A DNA stretch of 64,000 nt from Antedon mediterranea (GCF_964355755.1 NC_092673.1:9865001-9929000); one strand, 5' to 3'; numbered from the stretch's first letter, positions 10,861-21,885 are shown. The notes: generated from the sequence alone by a model not told the origin. A program made the numbers and translations.

Positions 10861-10939
10861 TACTCAAATTAGTATATTATGCGCTTGAGCGAGTAAGACG
10901 TGTTTGTCCTGAGCTCCCGGTTTACACATATTTATCACA

Positions 10940-11460
10940 ATGCCTCCTAAACGTACCGCAGCAGCTACAGCTGCTAAGGTTATTTCGCCAGTACGGCCGG
11001 CTAATCTAGGTACGCAGGATGTTACGCCTAGCGATGATGCAAACGGATATTCAAGCTCTTCATGTTAAGATCAATCAAATTATTACTACCTTGGATACAT
11101 TTGGGAATCGCCTCACGAAACTAGAATCATCATCATGAAATGAACACTGAATTGAATTCGCAAAGACGTGAACTAAATGATCTGAAAAAGGCGTTTACCT
11201 ACATGGAAAAGGAAAAGGGTAAGGAAATCAATACTTTATCTAGTAGCCTACGTGATAAAGCTGACGTAATCAAGATTAAACACCTTGAATCGTCAATTGA
11301 AGATCTGGAAAATTGTAGTAAACGAAATAATATTGTTATTTACAACATACCCGAGGGGTCTGAAAAGGATATGAAATGCGAGGTCTTTGTTGCTAACTTT
11401 TTCGTTAAACATATGAAACTGGATGCAGTTTCTGTCTTAGGTATGCAACAAAAGGAGTCT
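10940..11460 (+). pseudogene. LINE ORF1 fragment (coiled coil plus RRM-like), L1/Tx1 style
   Basis: A frame starting at ATG 10940 encodes MPPKRTAAATAAKVISPV and then stops near 11066. A second frame from 11140 encodes a heptad-rich, charged segment (coiled coil, roughly residues 5-60) followed by NCSKRNNIVIYNIPEGSEKD, the entry strand of the RRM-like domain of L1-type ORF1 proteins. These proteins bind element RNA as trimers. Homology fades near 11450, so the RRM is cut short and no ORF2 follows. The lost frame and truncation make it non-functional. It abuts the 3' end of the opposite-strand LINE below. Confidence 0.65.
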
Positions 11461-11719
11461 CAGACAACATGTACCGAATGCAAAATCAATTTATTCTTCT
11501 ATGATAATTTCTTATTACATACGAACAAACACAAAACGATACAAACACAAAAACCATAGGCCTCAACCAAGTGAGTGACCGCAATTGAGGGCAATAATTT
11601 AACCTTATGGATAATAAATCTACTTATTCATTCATTCTTTCTTGGAGATCCAAGAAACATTTATTATATATGGCCTTTGGCCCAAATAATATACAATGTA
11701 ATACAATATTAAATAAATA

Positions 11720-14671
11720 TCAGTTGAGTGCGTTTAAAAATTCTGTTCTACGTTTAAATGAAAAAAATAAATATTTTCCAAGTTTAACAATAAGATCAGT
11801 ATTTGTGGCAGACATAAGATAAATATATTTTAATTTAGTTGGGTTGTTTGTATAAAAGGAAAACATATATTTAGTTCTAATATCTGAATAAAATGGACAA
11901 ACTAAAGTGAAATGATATTCATCTTCAATTGATTGTAAAGCACATAATTTGCATAATCTTTCATTTCTATTTATACAATTCCATCTTCCTTTTTCAATTT
12001 CTAATTCTAAAATTCCTAGTCGTATCTTAGTCATAATTTGTCTATGTTTGTAATTTGTTACTTTCGTTAGATATTCTTCAATTCCAAACTTATATTTAAC
12101 GTGCTTGTAATATTGAAGCTTAGAGTGTATCCTAGTATCTTCGTAGAATTTCTGTCGTTCAATATCTGTAAGCCTTTGTTTAAAATTTGAAATAAAAGTA
12201 TATATATTATTAACCTGTTGTGAGTACCATATGTTACCAAATCCATTTATGCATAGTATTTGTTTTACGTCATTGGCCCAACATTGCTCATTTCTTTGAG
12301 CTTTTCTATATTGAAAATCATAACATTGTTTAATAAATTTGTCATTATCCATTTGGATTACTCTAAGCCAATAACGAATTATATTAATGATAATTTGAAT
12401 TTGGATAGTGAATCTTCCACATTCTCCTCTCACTGCAACACTTGGTGCAGAATTACCTATTCCTAGAATGTATTTACAGAATCTTAGATGAACTTTCTCT
12501 AATACTGATATATCATTTAAACCCCATATTTCGCTACCATAAAGTAAGATTGGCATAATCTTAACATCAAATATATGGTTCCATATATTAACTTGGAGGT
12601 TACCAAAACGTCTATGGGTCAATCCTTTTAATGTGAACAAAGCCTTATTAGCTTGTTGACAATTGTATTCTTTGGCTTTATTCCAATTACCATTTGAGTT
12701 GAAAACAACTCCTAAATATTTAAAGGATTTGACAATGTCAACTGTATTTCCATTGTAATTCCATTTTTCAAATTTGTTAAGATTACCACCATTCTTAAAC
12801 ACCATAATATTACTCTTGTTAACATTGACAGTTACTTCCCATCTTGTACAATAGGTAGATAACTTGTTTAAATAATATTGTAGACCATAAACGGTATCAC
12901 CAAATAACATAAGGTCATCTGCATAGAGTAAATGATTAATTTTTAGATTTCCTATTTGGATTCTATGCTCGTCGCCTCCCTCATTTAATGTTTCACTCAA
13001 ATCATTAATAAAAACATTAAATAAAAAGGACGAGAGTGGCGAACCCTGTTGTATACCTATTAGACATTTGAAAGAATTACTAATATTGCCGTCGACCTTA
13101 ACATGTGCTGATAACTTATTGTACATTGAATTAATAACGTTTAACATTTTTCCTTTTACTCCTGAATTTTTTAGTTTTATGTGAAGATATTGATGTCCTA
13201 CGGAGTCAAAGGCTCGTTTAAAATCAATGAAAGCAACATATACTTTCCCACGTTTTTTTCCTAGGTATTTATTCATGATTGTGTTAAGAATAAATACATT
13301 ATCCGATGTTCTGAACCCCTTTCTAAAACCGGCTTGTTCCTGATGTAGAATGTTATTATCTTCTGCCCAAAATTGTAATCTTTTATTGATAATATGTAAG
13401 AAAATTTTAGCAAAAACAGGAATAAGTGATATTCCTCTATAATTCTCTGGTTGTTCTTTGTCACCTTTTTTAAATATTGGGACAATAAGGCTGGTTGCCC
13501 ATTGCTGTGGAAACTGTCCTGTATTATAAATTATATTATATAATTTTGTTATTAGATTGATTACATTTTGAGATGAGTGTATAAAAAGTTCTGGTAATAA
13601 TCCATCGATTCCAGGTGATTTACCTGTTTTTTGGGATTTAATGGCATGAATTACCTCATCTACTGTAATGTCATTATTTAGGTTAGGTTCGTTTTCATTT
13701 ACAGCAGGTTCATCATTAATGATACTTTCTACATTTTGATTATCTCTATTTTCATCAATATGAAATAAGGATTCGAAATGAGTGCGCCATGTATTAATAC
13801 ATATGTTACTTGGAAAATTTGGTTTTGTTTGTTTTAGTTTAATCCAGAATGATTTGGAGTTTTTTTTTCCTAATGATCTAATCAATTCTGTACGTGATCT
13901 TTTAATATAGCTGTATTTCTTATTTTTTATTAATGTTTTATATTCTTTTTTTATTTCCAGGTATGCATTAAGCAATGTTTGTGTACGATTGTGTCGGAAT
14001 CTATTTAAATTTCTTCGAGCTTTGTTTTTAAGTGCAAGACATTGATTGTCATACCATGTGTCTTTAGCTTTAGTTGTTTTATTGTTGGAATTCCTATGGA
14101 TAATTCCTTTACATGCATATTCATACAATCTACCTACAGTTGAAACCGCTTCATCAATTAGGTTATCATTAATCAAGTTAGTTATTTCATTTTTAAGTTC
14201 ATCGATTTTATTATGCTGTAATCTTAATTTAAATGTTTCAGTATATGTTTCTGACCAATTGAATTTAGTTTGTTTAGGATTAGGACAATTTTCAATATTT
14301 AATTTTTTTATTTTTATATTATCTTTAGTTAGTAGGCCTAATTGAAACGTAATTGGCATATGATCAGATTCTATTCTATTTTCTACTTTCAAATCTTCTA
14401 TGTACCTGAAGTTATCAGCTTTTGTCAATATATAATCGACTACGCTTTTGCCTTGTTGTCCTATGAAAGTGTAACTTTTACTATACATTGGGTTAATTCT
14501 ACCATTAGCAATTCTTAAATTCGTTTCTTTACAAAAATTGAGAAGATCTATGCCATAATTATTCGTGACGTTATCTTCATTAATTCTAATTTTTACATTA
14601 CCTTCATCATCTTCAATATATAATTCGTTATCCCAATCTATTGGGCATACATCGTTGTTGACATAATCCAA
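11720..14671 (-). CDS. LINE ORF2: endonuclease C-part, reverse transcriptase, C-terminal zinc knuckle
   Basis: The 983 codons are open. The frame in fact continues upstream without a start to about 14820, adding IFIVGDFNGRTGDLL of the endonuclease. Residues 1-115 finish the APE endonuclease (the SDHMPITF block contains the catalytic Asp-His). Residues about 370-640 are the reverse transcriptase: NYRGISL, FIDFKRAFDSV (motif A), GIQQGSPLSSFLFNVFINDL (motif B) and LLYADDLMLF (catalytic YADD). Residues about 700-760 are the thumb, KIMPILLYGSEIWG. The last part has CKLC.......EDEYHFTLVC, a CCHC-like motif common at LINE C-termini. The enzyme nicks target DNA and copies element RNA there. The real start lies upstream across a frameshift near 14815. 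Confidence 0.9.
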   Translation of the reverse strand: MDYVNNDVCPIDWDNELYIEDDEGNVKIRINEDNVTNNYGIDLLNFCKETNLRIANGRINPMYSKSYTFIGQQGKSVVDYILTKADNFRYIEDLKVENRIESDHMPITFQLGLLTKDNIKIKKLNIENCPNPKQTKFNWSETYTETFKLRLQHNKIDELKNEITNLINDNLIDEAVSTVGRLYEYACKGIIHRNSNNKTTKAKDTWYDNQCLALKNKARRNLNRFRHNRTQTLLNAYLEIKKEYKTLIKNKKYSYIKRSRTELIRSLGKKNSKSFWIKLKQTKPNFPSNICINTWRTHFESLFHIDENRDNQNVESIINDEPAVNENEPNLNNDITVDEVIHAIKSQKTGKSPGIDGLLPELFIHSSQNVINLITKLYNIIYNTGQFPQQWATSLIVPIFKKGDKEQPENYRGISLIPVFAKIFLHIINKRLQFWAEDNNILHQEQAGFRKGFRTSDNVFILNTIMNKYLGKKRGKVYVAFIDFKRAFDSVGHQYLHIKLKNSGVKGKMLNVINSMYNKLSAHVKVDGNISNSFKCLIGIQQGSPLSSFLFNVFINDLSETLNEGGDEHRIQIGNLKINHLLYADDLMLFGDTVYGLQYYLNKLSTYCTRWEVTVNVNKSNIMVFKNGGNLNKFEKWNYNGNTVDIVKSFKYLGVVFNSNGNWNKAKEYNCQQANKALFTLKGLTHRRFGNLQVNIWNHIFDVKIMPILLYGSEIWGLNDISVLEKVHLRFCKYILGIGNSAPSVAVRGECGRFTIQIQIIINIIRYWLRVIQMDNDKFIKQCYDFQYRKAQRNEQCWANDVKQILCINGFGNIWYSQQVNNIYTFISNFKQRLTDIERQKFYEDTRIHSKLQYYKHVKYKFGIEEYLTKVTNYKHRQIMTKIRLGILELEIEKGRWNCINRNERLCKLCALQSIEDEYHFTLVCPFYSDIRTKYMFSFYTNNPTKLKYIYLMSATNTDLIVKLGKYLFFSFKRRTEFLNALN

Positions 14672-14807
14672 TAAATCTCCTGTTCTACCATTGAAGTCTC
14701 CAACAATGAATATTTGATTTTTATTATTATATTTATATAAATATTCAGCGTATTCGTTTGTAAGTATTTCATATAAATTGTTATTATTAGCATATGGGGA
14801 GTTTTTA

Positions 14808-15425
14808 TTATAAAAAACTAGCTATTATTATAGAATCGTTCTCCGTTTTGATTCGTAACCACATAATATACTTAGATAAGCTAGGTAATTCTTTAACTTT
14901 GATATTAGTTTTATAATATATCATAATTCCACCTGTATTTCTACCACGGTGTTGTAACTTTTCTTGCATTTTACTTATACAATTATATCCCTTAATGTAG
15001 TAGTCATCACTATAAGTTGTCCAAGTTTCAACCAAACATATTACATCGAAATCACAAATAAATTTTATAAATTCACAATCACTAAAATTACTTTTTAAAC
15101 CATTTATATTCCACACAATAGTCTTTAAAGAGGTGGACGTGTAAATACTTTTACTTATATTTTTATTTGTAACATTGGTATATATATTGTTATTATTGAC
15201 GTTGTTATTCCTATTATTAACGTCGGCGTTTATGTTATCGTTATCTATACCATTTGTTTGACCATTATTAGTTGTATTGTCAATGTTTTCTTTTTCCTGA
15301 TTTTCGTTATTATTCTCACCTTTATTATTATTATTATTGTCATTTACGTCATTATCAACAATTGTACCAATAATATTATTACATTTGTTGTTTATTTGAT
15401 ATGTGTTTGGGCCATGGCCGGACCC
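14808..15425 (-). pseudogene. LINE ORF2 N-terminus: poly-Asn leader and endonuclease start (frameshifted)
   Basis: This frame opens right after the ORF1 stop and first encodes a strongly Asn-rich stretch of about 90 residues (AAT/AAC runs, for example DVNDNNNNNKGENN) with no ATG. It then encodes VWNINGLKSNF, DFDVICLVETW and GRNTGGIMIYY, the N-terminal strands and catalytic Glu of APE endonucleases. It ends at a TAA near 14808, one nucleotide out of frame with the main polymerase frame, so a single indel near 14815 separates the two halves. How ORF2 translation starts without an ATG is unclear; reinitiation or coupling after ORF1 is possible but is inference. Confidence 0.8.
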
Positions 15426-15553
15426 CTATCTAGGTTTATATCTACTATACTTAACTACTTTATCATTATCTATATCATATGTAAAAGTTTCGTCATCAAT
15501 AATGAGTTTATCGTATCTTATTTTGAACGGTTTTCCGCTTTTAATAGCTTCAT

Positions 15554-15931
15554 CTATTTTTGGTTGTAAATTTTTTCTGATCTTACGAACTCTTGCTGTG
15601 TAATCTTCGCTGATAGTAATTTGTTTCCTTCTTCATTTTTGTTCATTTTTCGACGTTTTCTACTTGCTTTTAGAACATTTTCTTTAGTTTTGTAATCTTT
15701 GAATTTCACAATGATCGGTCTCGGTTTAAATCTTGCGTTGAGCCTATGTGCCCTCTCAATCTCAATATTCTCCCCACCAATACCGAGATCATTTGTAAAG
15801 TGTTCTTTTACTTTCTTCTCACTCTGATCCCAATTCTCATGTTCGCTATCTATTACTCCATATACTATCAGGTTGTTACGTCTGCTTTGACCTTCAATTT
15901 TGTCTATATGTTTGATTAATTGTAAGTTCAT
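15554..15931 (-). CDS. LINE ORF1: RRM-like RNA-binding protein (short)
   Basis: ATG at 15931. The frame encodes EGQSRRNNLIVYGVIDSE and then IERAHRLNARFKPRPIIVKF, the paired blocks of the L1-ORF1-type RRM and its C-terminal domain (RNA chaperone of the retrotransposition particle). It ends early at NQK-stop (15554). In the next frame the expected continuation PKIDEAIKSGKPFKIRYDKL runs on to a TAG at 15426-15428, so one frameshift near 15560 truncates the protein. Only about 10 residues precede the RRM, so the usual N-terminal coiled coil is missing or in a lost upstream part. Confidence 0.8.
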   Translation of the reverse strand: MNLQLIKHIDKIEGQSRRNNLIVYGVIDSEHENWDQSEKKVKEHFTNDLGIGGENIEIERAHRLNARFKPRPIIVKFKDYKTKENVLKASRKRRKMNKNEEGNKLLSAKITQQEFVRSEKIYNQK

Positions 15932-15960
15932 TGTTTAAGTACTTAAGTATGACCTGTCTC

Positions 15961-16482
15961 CAATTACCAGGACTCTCCCAGTATAGTTCATAAATAATTG
16001 CCACTCAGGGCTTACAGAGTAAATACTAGCTCCAGTGTGGTACTTATGTGACTTAAATGTCAACAATCAACTGTTATTACCCAACGCAATTCAAATAATA
16101 TAGAAATATACTACTGCTTATTATTCTGATACTGCGGATTTACAACAACAAGTTATCTTTTCAAATGTCCAAGTGTCAGCTACAGTTCCACACGCTAGCC
16201 GTCTTCTTCTTCCAGTGGTTAACGTGGTCAAAATGGCTGTGGCTTTCAGACTTCCTCCGGTTGTACAATTTACAGATTGTTAAGTGTAACCTCATGGACT
16301 TGAATGTAGGTGTAACAAATTCTATGGTGAACTTCAATTATCATAAGAAACATACATTTTTATCAAGCGACTATTAGGTATAACTTATATACTCACAATG
16401 TCCACTGCCAAAGGCTGCTTAGACTATCATAGGAGACGACGAATTCCATGCACGTTCAGCTGGGAGCCTTGTCGGGAGTTTC
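15961..16482. other. Non-coding stretch between two LINEs
   Basis: This may include the 5' UTR of the LINE ending near 15960. A short ORF (16165-16377) has no recognisable motif. Nothing else is supported. Confidence 0.35.
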
Positions 16483-16541
16483 AATCCGCGATACTTACCT
16501 TTAGTGATTCTTACCTTTAGTGATTAAAAGAGGCTGTGAGC

Positions 16542-19460
16542 TTAATGCTCGTAATAGTTGCCTCCTCTCCTTTTGTTTATGTGAATGTCGAGGTTGTTTT
16601 TGAATGAATTTGTGTTTGTGCTGTTAATGACATGTTCTGGTAGTGAGTTCCATTTGTTGATTGCTCTGACGTCAAAATAGGTATCTCTCCTGATGGTTTT
16701 GTATCTAGGTTTAGATAGTGTAAGTGAGTGTCCTCTGGTTATATAACCTCCGGGGTTCTGCCTTAGAGTGAAAAATGAATTTGCCTCAATGTTTACTATA
16801 CCACGGATAATTTTGAACATTTCAATGAGATCACCTCTATCTCGTCTTTCTTCGAGTGTTGGTAGGTGAAGCATGGCAAGACGCTCATCAGCGGGAAGAT
16901 TCCTAAGTTCAGGTACAAGTTTGGTTGCTCGGTTTTGTGCTCTTTCTAAAATCTTCTTGAGTCCAACTTGGTTAGGTGACCACACTTGTACACAGTACTC
17001 TAAGAGTGGACGAATTAGCGTTTTATACAATGGGATGAACATCTCTTTATCTAAGTAAGTGAAGGTACGCCTAATCATTGCAATTCTGCCATTAGCTTTT
17101 GCGACAATCTTGTTTACGTGGGTTTTGAATTTGAAATCTGTAGTAACAGTTATTCCCAGATCACTTTGCTCAGTCACAGATGCAAGATCAGTGTCACCAA
17201 GACGATATGTATGATTAGGATTTTGCGACCTCATATGTACAATACAACATTACACTTTGTCTCATTGAACTGGAGAAGCCAGCATTTACTCCATGTGTTG
17301 AGTTTGTCAAGGTCTTTTTGAAGCATTTGGGCATCATTTTCAGAGCGTATGCGGCGATATACTTTTGCATCATCCGCAAATAACTTGCCGTTGGAGTTGA
17401 TTGAGTCAAGAATGTCATTTATAAAGATCAGGAAGAGTACTGGACCTAGTACTGAGCCTTGGACGACTCCACTAGTCACTGGTAGCCAACATGATAGTTG
17501 CCCTTTAACAGAGACACGCTGACGTCTATCATGAAGAAAGTTGGATGTCCACTTTAGGATTTTGCCTGATATACCCATTGCTCTCAGTTTAGCTATCAGT
17601 CTTTCATGAGGTACCATATCAAATGCTTTACGGCAGTCTAGATATACAACATCGACAGAGTCACCATCGTCAAAAGAGTTGTGTGCAGCAAGAACGATTT
17701 GGTCTGAAACCATTTTGATGTTTACTCAAGATGTTGTTTCTTTCGAGGTGGGATACCATGGCACTTTTGATGATCCTCTCTAGTAGTTTGCCAACAACGG
17801 ATGTCAGACTAATAGGCCTGTAGTTTGATGGGTTTATTTTGGCACCAGCTTTATGGATAGGTGTGACGTTCGTGTCTTTCCATTCCCTTGGTATGCTACC
17901 GGAACTAACAGATTTGCAAAAGATAATATGTAAAGGAACAGACAAACTTTTGATGCATTCCTTCAGTACCCGAGGATGAACACCATCCGGGCCTGGTGAT
18001 GAGTTCGAGTTTAGTTGGTTGATGGCGGATTCGACTTCATCAATGTTAATTTCTAGGTCATCTAGCAGTGAGCCCTCAAACACATTATCAGGTATCGGTA
18101 TTTCGTTTGTGTCTTCGGTAACATAAACTGCGTTAAATGTTGAATTTAGAATTTCACTGTTTTCTAGGCTAGATGTTGAGAGAGAGCCATCAGGTCATTT
18201 AAGTTGAGTTGCTTCAGCTTTTATTGATGTGCGGCTTCTAGCATATGCATAAAACGCCTTTGGGTTGATTTTTATGTTGAGTGCCAGGTCACGTTCAAAT
18301 GATGCCTTTGCTCGTCTCACAGCTGTTACTGAAATGTTGCGTGCTTGACAGTATTTCTTGTACCTTGCTTTTGTTTGTCTTTTGTGGTAGTGTTTCCAGG
18401 CTTTTTCCTTTGCTGCTATCTTGGAAAGGGTCTTGGCAGTCATCCATTTCTGTTTGCTAGGAGTGCAAGAGTGTGTAGTTTTAGTAAGTTGTACAAAGTT
18501 TGATGTTACTTGCTGATACTTGTCATGAAAGAACTCCCATGCTTCAATAGATGATTTGTCATTTAGCAGTTTGTTCCAGTTGTAGGAACTGAAGTGAAAG
18601 TTCATTGCAGAGTAGTCGCCCTTGTGGTAATTAAGTTTGGTAGTGGTGGTGTCTTCCTTTGAAAGCACTGATCCCTTTTCGAGTAGGAAATCAAAGGCCA
18701 ATGTTGCATGATCACTCTTGCCGATAGGTGGTAAATAATTGATTTGATCTATTTCGAGTTCATTTTCAGTGAAGATTAAGTCAAGTGTAGATGGTCGATC
18801 ATTGCCCCTAACCCTTGTTTTGTCATGTACATGTTGAACAAGAAGGTTGTCACAACATGTTTCATAGAACAGCTGTTGGTCACTCTCTGGTAAGCCATGC
18901 ACAATGTGATCTGTCCAGTTAATCTCTTTGTAGTTGAAGTCTCCGGCTATAATAAGTTGGTCATGTTCAATATTACACATCTGATTTATAGACAGATTTA
19001 TTGATGTGTTATAATTGCGGGTAGAGTTCGGGGGTCTATAAATACATGCAACAGCTAGTTTCTTGTCGCCAAATCTAAGTGAACAAACGCAAATTTCACT
19101 GTCAGTCCAAACAGGTTCTTGGATAATTTCTCAAATAATATCATTTTTAATCAAAATGGCTACTCTGCTGTCCTTAATGTTAGGCCTGTCTCTACGATAA
19201 ACTGAAAAGTTTTTAGTATCAAAATAAAAGTCGCTTGAATCGTTTTCTTTCAGTTTTGTTTCAACTGTAAAAATAATATGTGGTTTTTCTTCCAAAATTA
19301 AAGTTTGTAAGAGGTCGGCTTTATTTGAGATGCCATCTAAGTTAGTGTAGATGCACTTGAGGCAGCTAGGTGGTTGCTGGCTTGTGCTGTACTTTGACGT
19401 TGAGGTTTGAGCCTGATGTTGGGGTCTATCAGCACTAGTTTTTCCCGCTTTATGACCCAC
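16542..19460 (-). pseudogene. CR1 ORF2: endonuclease plus reverse transcriptase, several lesions
   Basis: The blocks are in order. Endonuclease: KCIYTNLDGISNKADLL, IIFTVETKLK, LIIAGDFNYKEINW, GNDRPSTLDLIF and KSDHATLAF. Connector: AKTLSKIAAKEKAWKHYHKR. Polymerase: SSPGPDGVHPRVLK, NYRPISLTS, HQNGFRPNRSC, VYLDCRKAFDMVPH (motif A), GVVQGSVLGPVLFLIFINDI (motif B) and KLFADDAKVY (FADD active site). Thumb and tail: RPLLEYCVQVWSP and KWNSLPEHVI. Lesions: in-frame TGA near 19131 and near 18195 with the same frame continuing; a small deletion plus frameshift near 17700 between GFRPNRSCCTQL and DDGDSVD; a frameshift near 17233. The start of ORF2 overlaps the end of ORF1 in another frame, as in many CR1 elements. 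Confidence 0.9.
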
Positions 19461-20524
19461 TTCTGGTTGGTTACGCCTGACAGGCGTAATTGGTCGTTTT
19501 TTGTATCTCGAATGGACTCCATAGCATTTCGTTCTGCTCGTTCTTTCTTTGTGCGGTCTGGGTACATAACTACGTGCAGATAGAGGTTTGAAAGCGTTAG
19601 TTGGTTTCTCGCTACCCTTGATAATAGTTTGTACTTGGTAGTTTCGTCCGCAAACATGGCTTTAACAAGTCTTGTTCTATTGCTGTTTGGAGGTCGGGTT
19701 GTGTCATTAAGCCTGATTGCGGATACCACTTCTACTTGTCCAAGACCTGATGCAGCTGCAATCTTTTTTACTGATTCAATATCGTTTGATGATTCAGATA
19801 GTCCTTGAATAATGATATTGCATTTTCTCCGTGATCTTTCTTCTAGATCTTGTCTAAAATCGATAAGCTTAGTATCTATGGCTTCGTTGAATTCAACGGA
19901 TTCGCTGTAGTCTGTCTTGGATTCAAGTGTGTTTATTCGATCTTCGGTATCTGCAACACGGCTCTCGAGCACTGTAAACCGCTGTTTGAGTTCTTTGAAA
20001 ATTTTAGCACCTTTAAATAAATCAAGGAGTGACCCTTTTTCACTTCTACATTGTATGCAGATAAATGGGGGTGAGCCATCTTCAGAGAGAAATTTAAACC
20101 CTGCATCACTTAAATATTGGCATTTAGGGTGATACCATTTATCACATCCATCGCAGGCGATGCAATCATCTTTTTCTATACAATTATATGAAGGATTTCC
20201 AGGGCACAAGTATGTAGATTCAATTGCAGCTGATGTTGACTCAGGCTGAGGTAGGCTAGGCCTGATGTCTGTTGGTAGCCCACTGCCCTGGGCTGAAGCA
20301 GACCTGCTTTGCCTTGTGGAGGTGTTAGGAGGTGGCCTAGGATTTTGTGGCTTTTTGCTTCCTTTATCCATGTTGGTTGATAGTAATGTTGAGTGTATGT
20401 TATGAAGGAGAGGGTTAAACAATCTATTACACCTAATTACCTCTAGTAAAACACTTGGTAAGATGAATTTTGACTTGTAGAATTTTAGACTAGTAGCAGG
20501 ACATGTGTAACCTCTGACATCCAA
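19337..20524 (-). CDS. CR1 ORF1: PHD-finger and RRM/esterase-region protein
   Basis: 395 codons are open. A second ATG at 20371 (MDKGSKKPQNPRPP) is a more likely start, because the first 51 residues look like UTR sequence. Residues about 125-165 form a PHD-like zinc finger, CIACDGCDKWYHPKC then CIQC, that is found in ORF1 of many CR1/L2 elements. Residues about 180-225 are a coiled coil. EERSRRKCNIIIQGLSES begins the L1-ORF1-like RRM fold. The protein would bind element RNA; the PHD finger may contact chromatin (inference). The frame is intact while ORF2 is broken. It overlaps the ORF2 start by 124 bp. Confidence 0.85.
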   Translation of the reverse strand: MDVRGYTCPATSLKFYKSKFILPSVLLEVIRCNRLFNPLLHNIHSTLLSTNMDKGSKKPQNPRPPPNTSTRQSRSASAQGSGLPTDIRPSLPQPESTSAAIESTYLCPGNPSYNCIEKDDCIACDGCDKWYHPKCQYLSDAGFKFLSEDGSPPFICIQCRSEKGSLLDLFKGAKIFKELKQRFTVLESRVADTEDRINTLESKTDYSESVEFNEAIDTKLIDFRQDLEERSRRKCNIIIQGLSESSNDIESVKKIAAASGLGQVEVVSAIRLNDTTRPPNSNRTRLVKAMFADETTKYKLLSRVARNQLTLSNLYLHVVMYPDRTKKERAERNAMESIRDTKNDQLRLSGVTNQKWVIKREKLVLIDPNIRLKPQRQSTAQASNHLAASSASTLT

Positions 20525-20560
20525 CTGCGCTCACCCCAGTCCGTCGGTTTATAACTGAAC

Positions 20561-20887
20561 TACAACAATATGAGCATCATGGTTCTACCAATTCTTATAA
20601 AAGGCCAGGCTTATACAGTTAGGTGCAACCAATGCACACTCTAATAAGCTCTAAACAATCACTCCTAGATGTCCCGCACAATTGGCTGTGGGAGTTAATG
20701 ACTCAACGCAATGATGTTGAGAGATTGAGTGCCTAACATTTCGCAAACCACGCTAGACGACGCTTCGCCTCACCGGGCGAACAATATGCAAATTTTGCCG
20801 CCGCAACAATACCTTGAAATATGCTAGGATCCTATACCTACCGCTCTAGAGAGGGCACTATACTAGACTATAGTTTTCGAATGTGAC
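20561..20887. other. Short unrecognised gap
   Basis: It may hold the CR1 5' UTR. A palindrome-like TATACTAGACTATAG near 20860 is weak. No coding signal. Confidence 0.3.
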
Positions 20888-21064
20888 ACCGGCATATTTT
20901 ATTCTGATATATCTGACCATTTCCCAGTTTTTTCTTTAATTCAAAAGTCCATATCATCTTCTTCAACTTTAAACACTACGCCCAAATACATTTATTTGAA
21001 ATGTGAGACGAATAATTCTATCTCATCACTAAACAACAGTTTATTAGATGAAGATTGGTCTTAT

Positions 21065-21885
21065 ATATATTATTATTATTATTATTATTATTATTTATTG
21101 CCAAAAACCAGTTACAAACAAACAAAAACACAGAAACTAAGGGAGTAGGCAGGAACCTAAAAGTGAACCTAATCACTATAACAAGAGTTCAGGTTCCGTA
21201 CTCCCAAAGTAACAACAATGATATAAAATAAACTATATAAAAATATTTAAATAACAAATAGACGAATCAACAGTGTCAATATAAAATAAACGGATAAAAT
21301 ACATAATAGTCGATTCAACAAAGTGCAATATAAAACATGTGATTTAAGTGAATTTAAAAATGTTGGAAAACTGTCTAAAATTAAACCTAGGGAATATATT
21401 AATAGCGGAATGATGAAGACAATTGGTTCGAGCATAGTGATGAATGAACTTAAGTGTATCAAGGTGACGGCCATTAACAACTATAGATTGACGAACACTA
21501 CTACAATCAACCGTTCCAATAAGTAATTTACAAACAAAGGATAACAGAAGATAATTTCTTCGATGAGATAGTGTAGGCCAATTTAGCTTAGTGAGACGTT
21601 CCTCGTATTCCATTTCACCTCTTGTTTGTTAAGGACAAGCCTAGTAGCCCTTCGCTGGACTGCCTCGATACGTTCCGTAAGTTTTTTGGTTCGAGGCAAC
21701 CACGCTGGGACACTATATTCAAGGATGGGGACAATGAGAGCTTTATAGAGTGAGAAAATAACTGAAGGGGATGATCCTCCTGCAATACTAGTAATAAAAC
21801 CCAACATTCGATTTGAACGAGAAATAATTAAGTTTACATGGTCATCCCAAGTAAGTTCACTATTAATCGTTAATTATGTTAATTA
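21065..21885 (-). mobile_element. 5'-truncated LINE 3' end inserted in the L2-like element
   Basis: The minus strand encodes LYKALIVPILEYSVPAWLP, KKLTERIEAVQRRATRLVL and then, after a frameshift near 21600, YEERLTKLNWPTLSHRRNY. These are thumb and C-terminal blocks of a CR1/L2-type ORF2. The 3' end is a TAATAATAATAATAA tract (about 21069-21098). The 5' truncation lies near 21840-21885, next to a small triplication of TATAACATAGACAATGA on the host side (21890-21950). Confidence 0.8.

Larger units (their letters stand above)
11465..15960 (-). mobile_element. Near-complete APE-type non-LTR retrotransposon
   Basis: In transcription order (minus strand) it holds a 5' segment, ORF1 (15931 to about 15426), an Asn-rich leader plus endonuclease (15425-14808), the rest of ORF2 (about 14820-11720) and a 3' UTR. 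The 3' end is uncertain: a GAATGAATGAATAAG tract lies near 11620-11640, and an AATAAA occurs further downstream near 11490. No target duplication was found by eye. One frameshift in each ORF makes this copy inactive, but the 983-codon polymerase frame is still open. The clade is not certain; endonuclease type and C-terminal motif place it with the Jockey/I/L1-like APE lineages. Confidence 0.85.
16483..20560 (-). mobile_element. Near full-length CR1-type non-LTR retrotransposon
   Basis: It carries ORF1 with a PHD-like finger (20524-19337), overlapping ORF2 (19460-16542), then a short 3' UTR ending in two direct copies of a 16-bp unit, AATCACTAAAGGTAAG (about 16494-16527). Short tandem 3' ends without poly(A) are characteristic of CR1. 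ORF2 is damaged by two in-frame TGA codons and two frameshifts. The 5' boundary is placed just upstream of ORF1 and could extend to about 20700. Confidence 0.85.

Noticed and set aside
11140-11559. ORF1 fragment considered part of the minus-strand LINE at 11.5-16 kb
   Set aside because: It is on the opposite strand and its RRM sequence differs from that LINE's own ORF1.
16873-17321. Plus-strand ORFs within the CR1
   Set aside because: Antisense shadows of the well-supported minus-strand reverse transcriptase.
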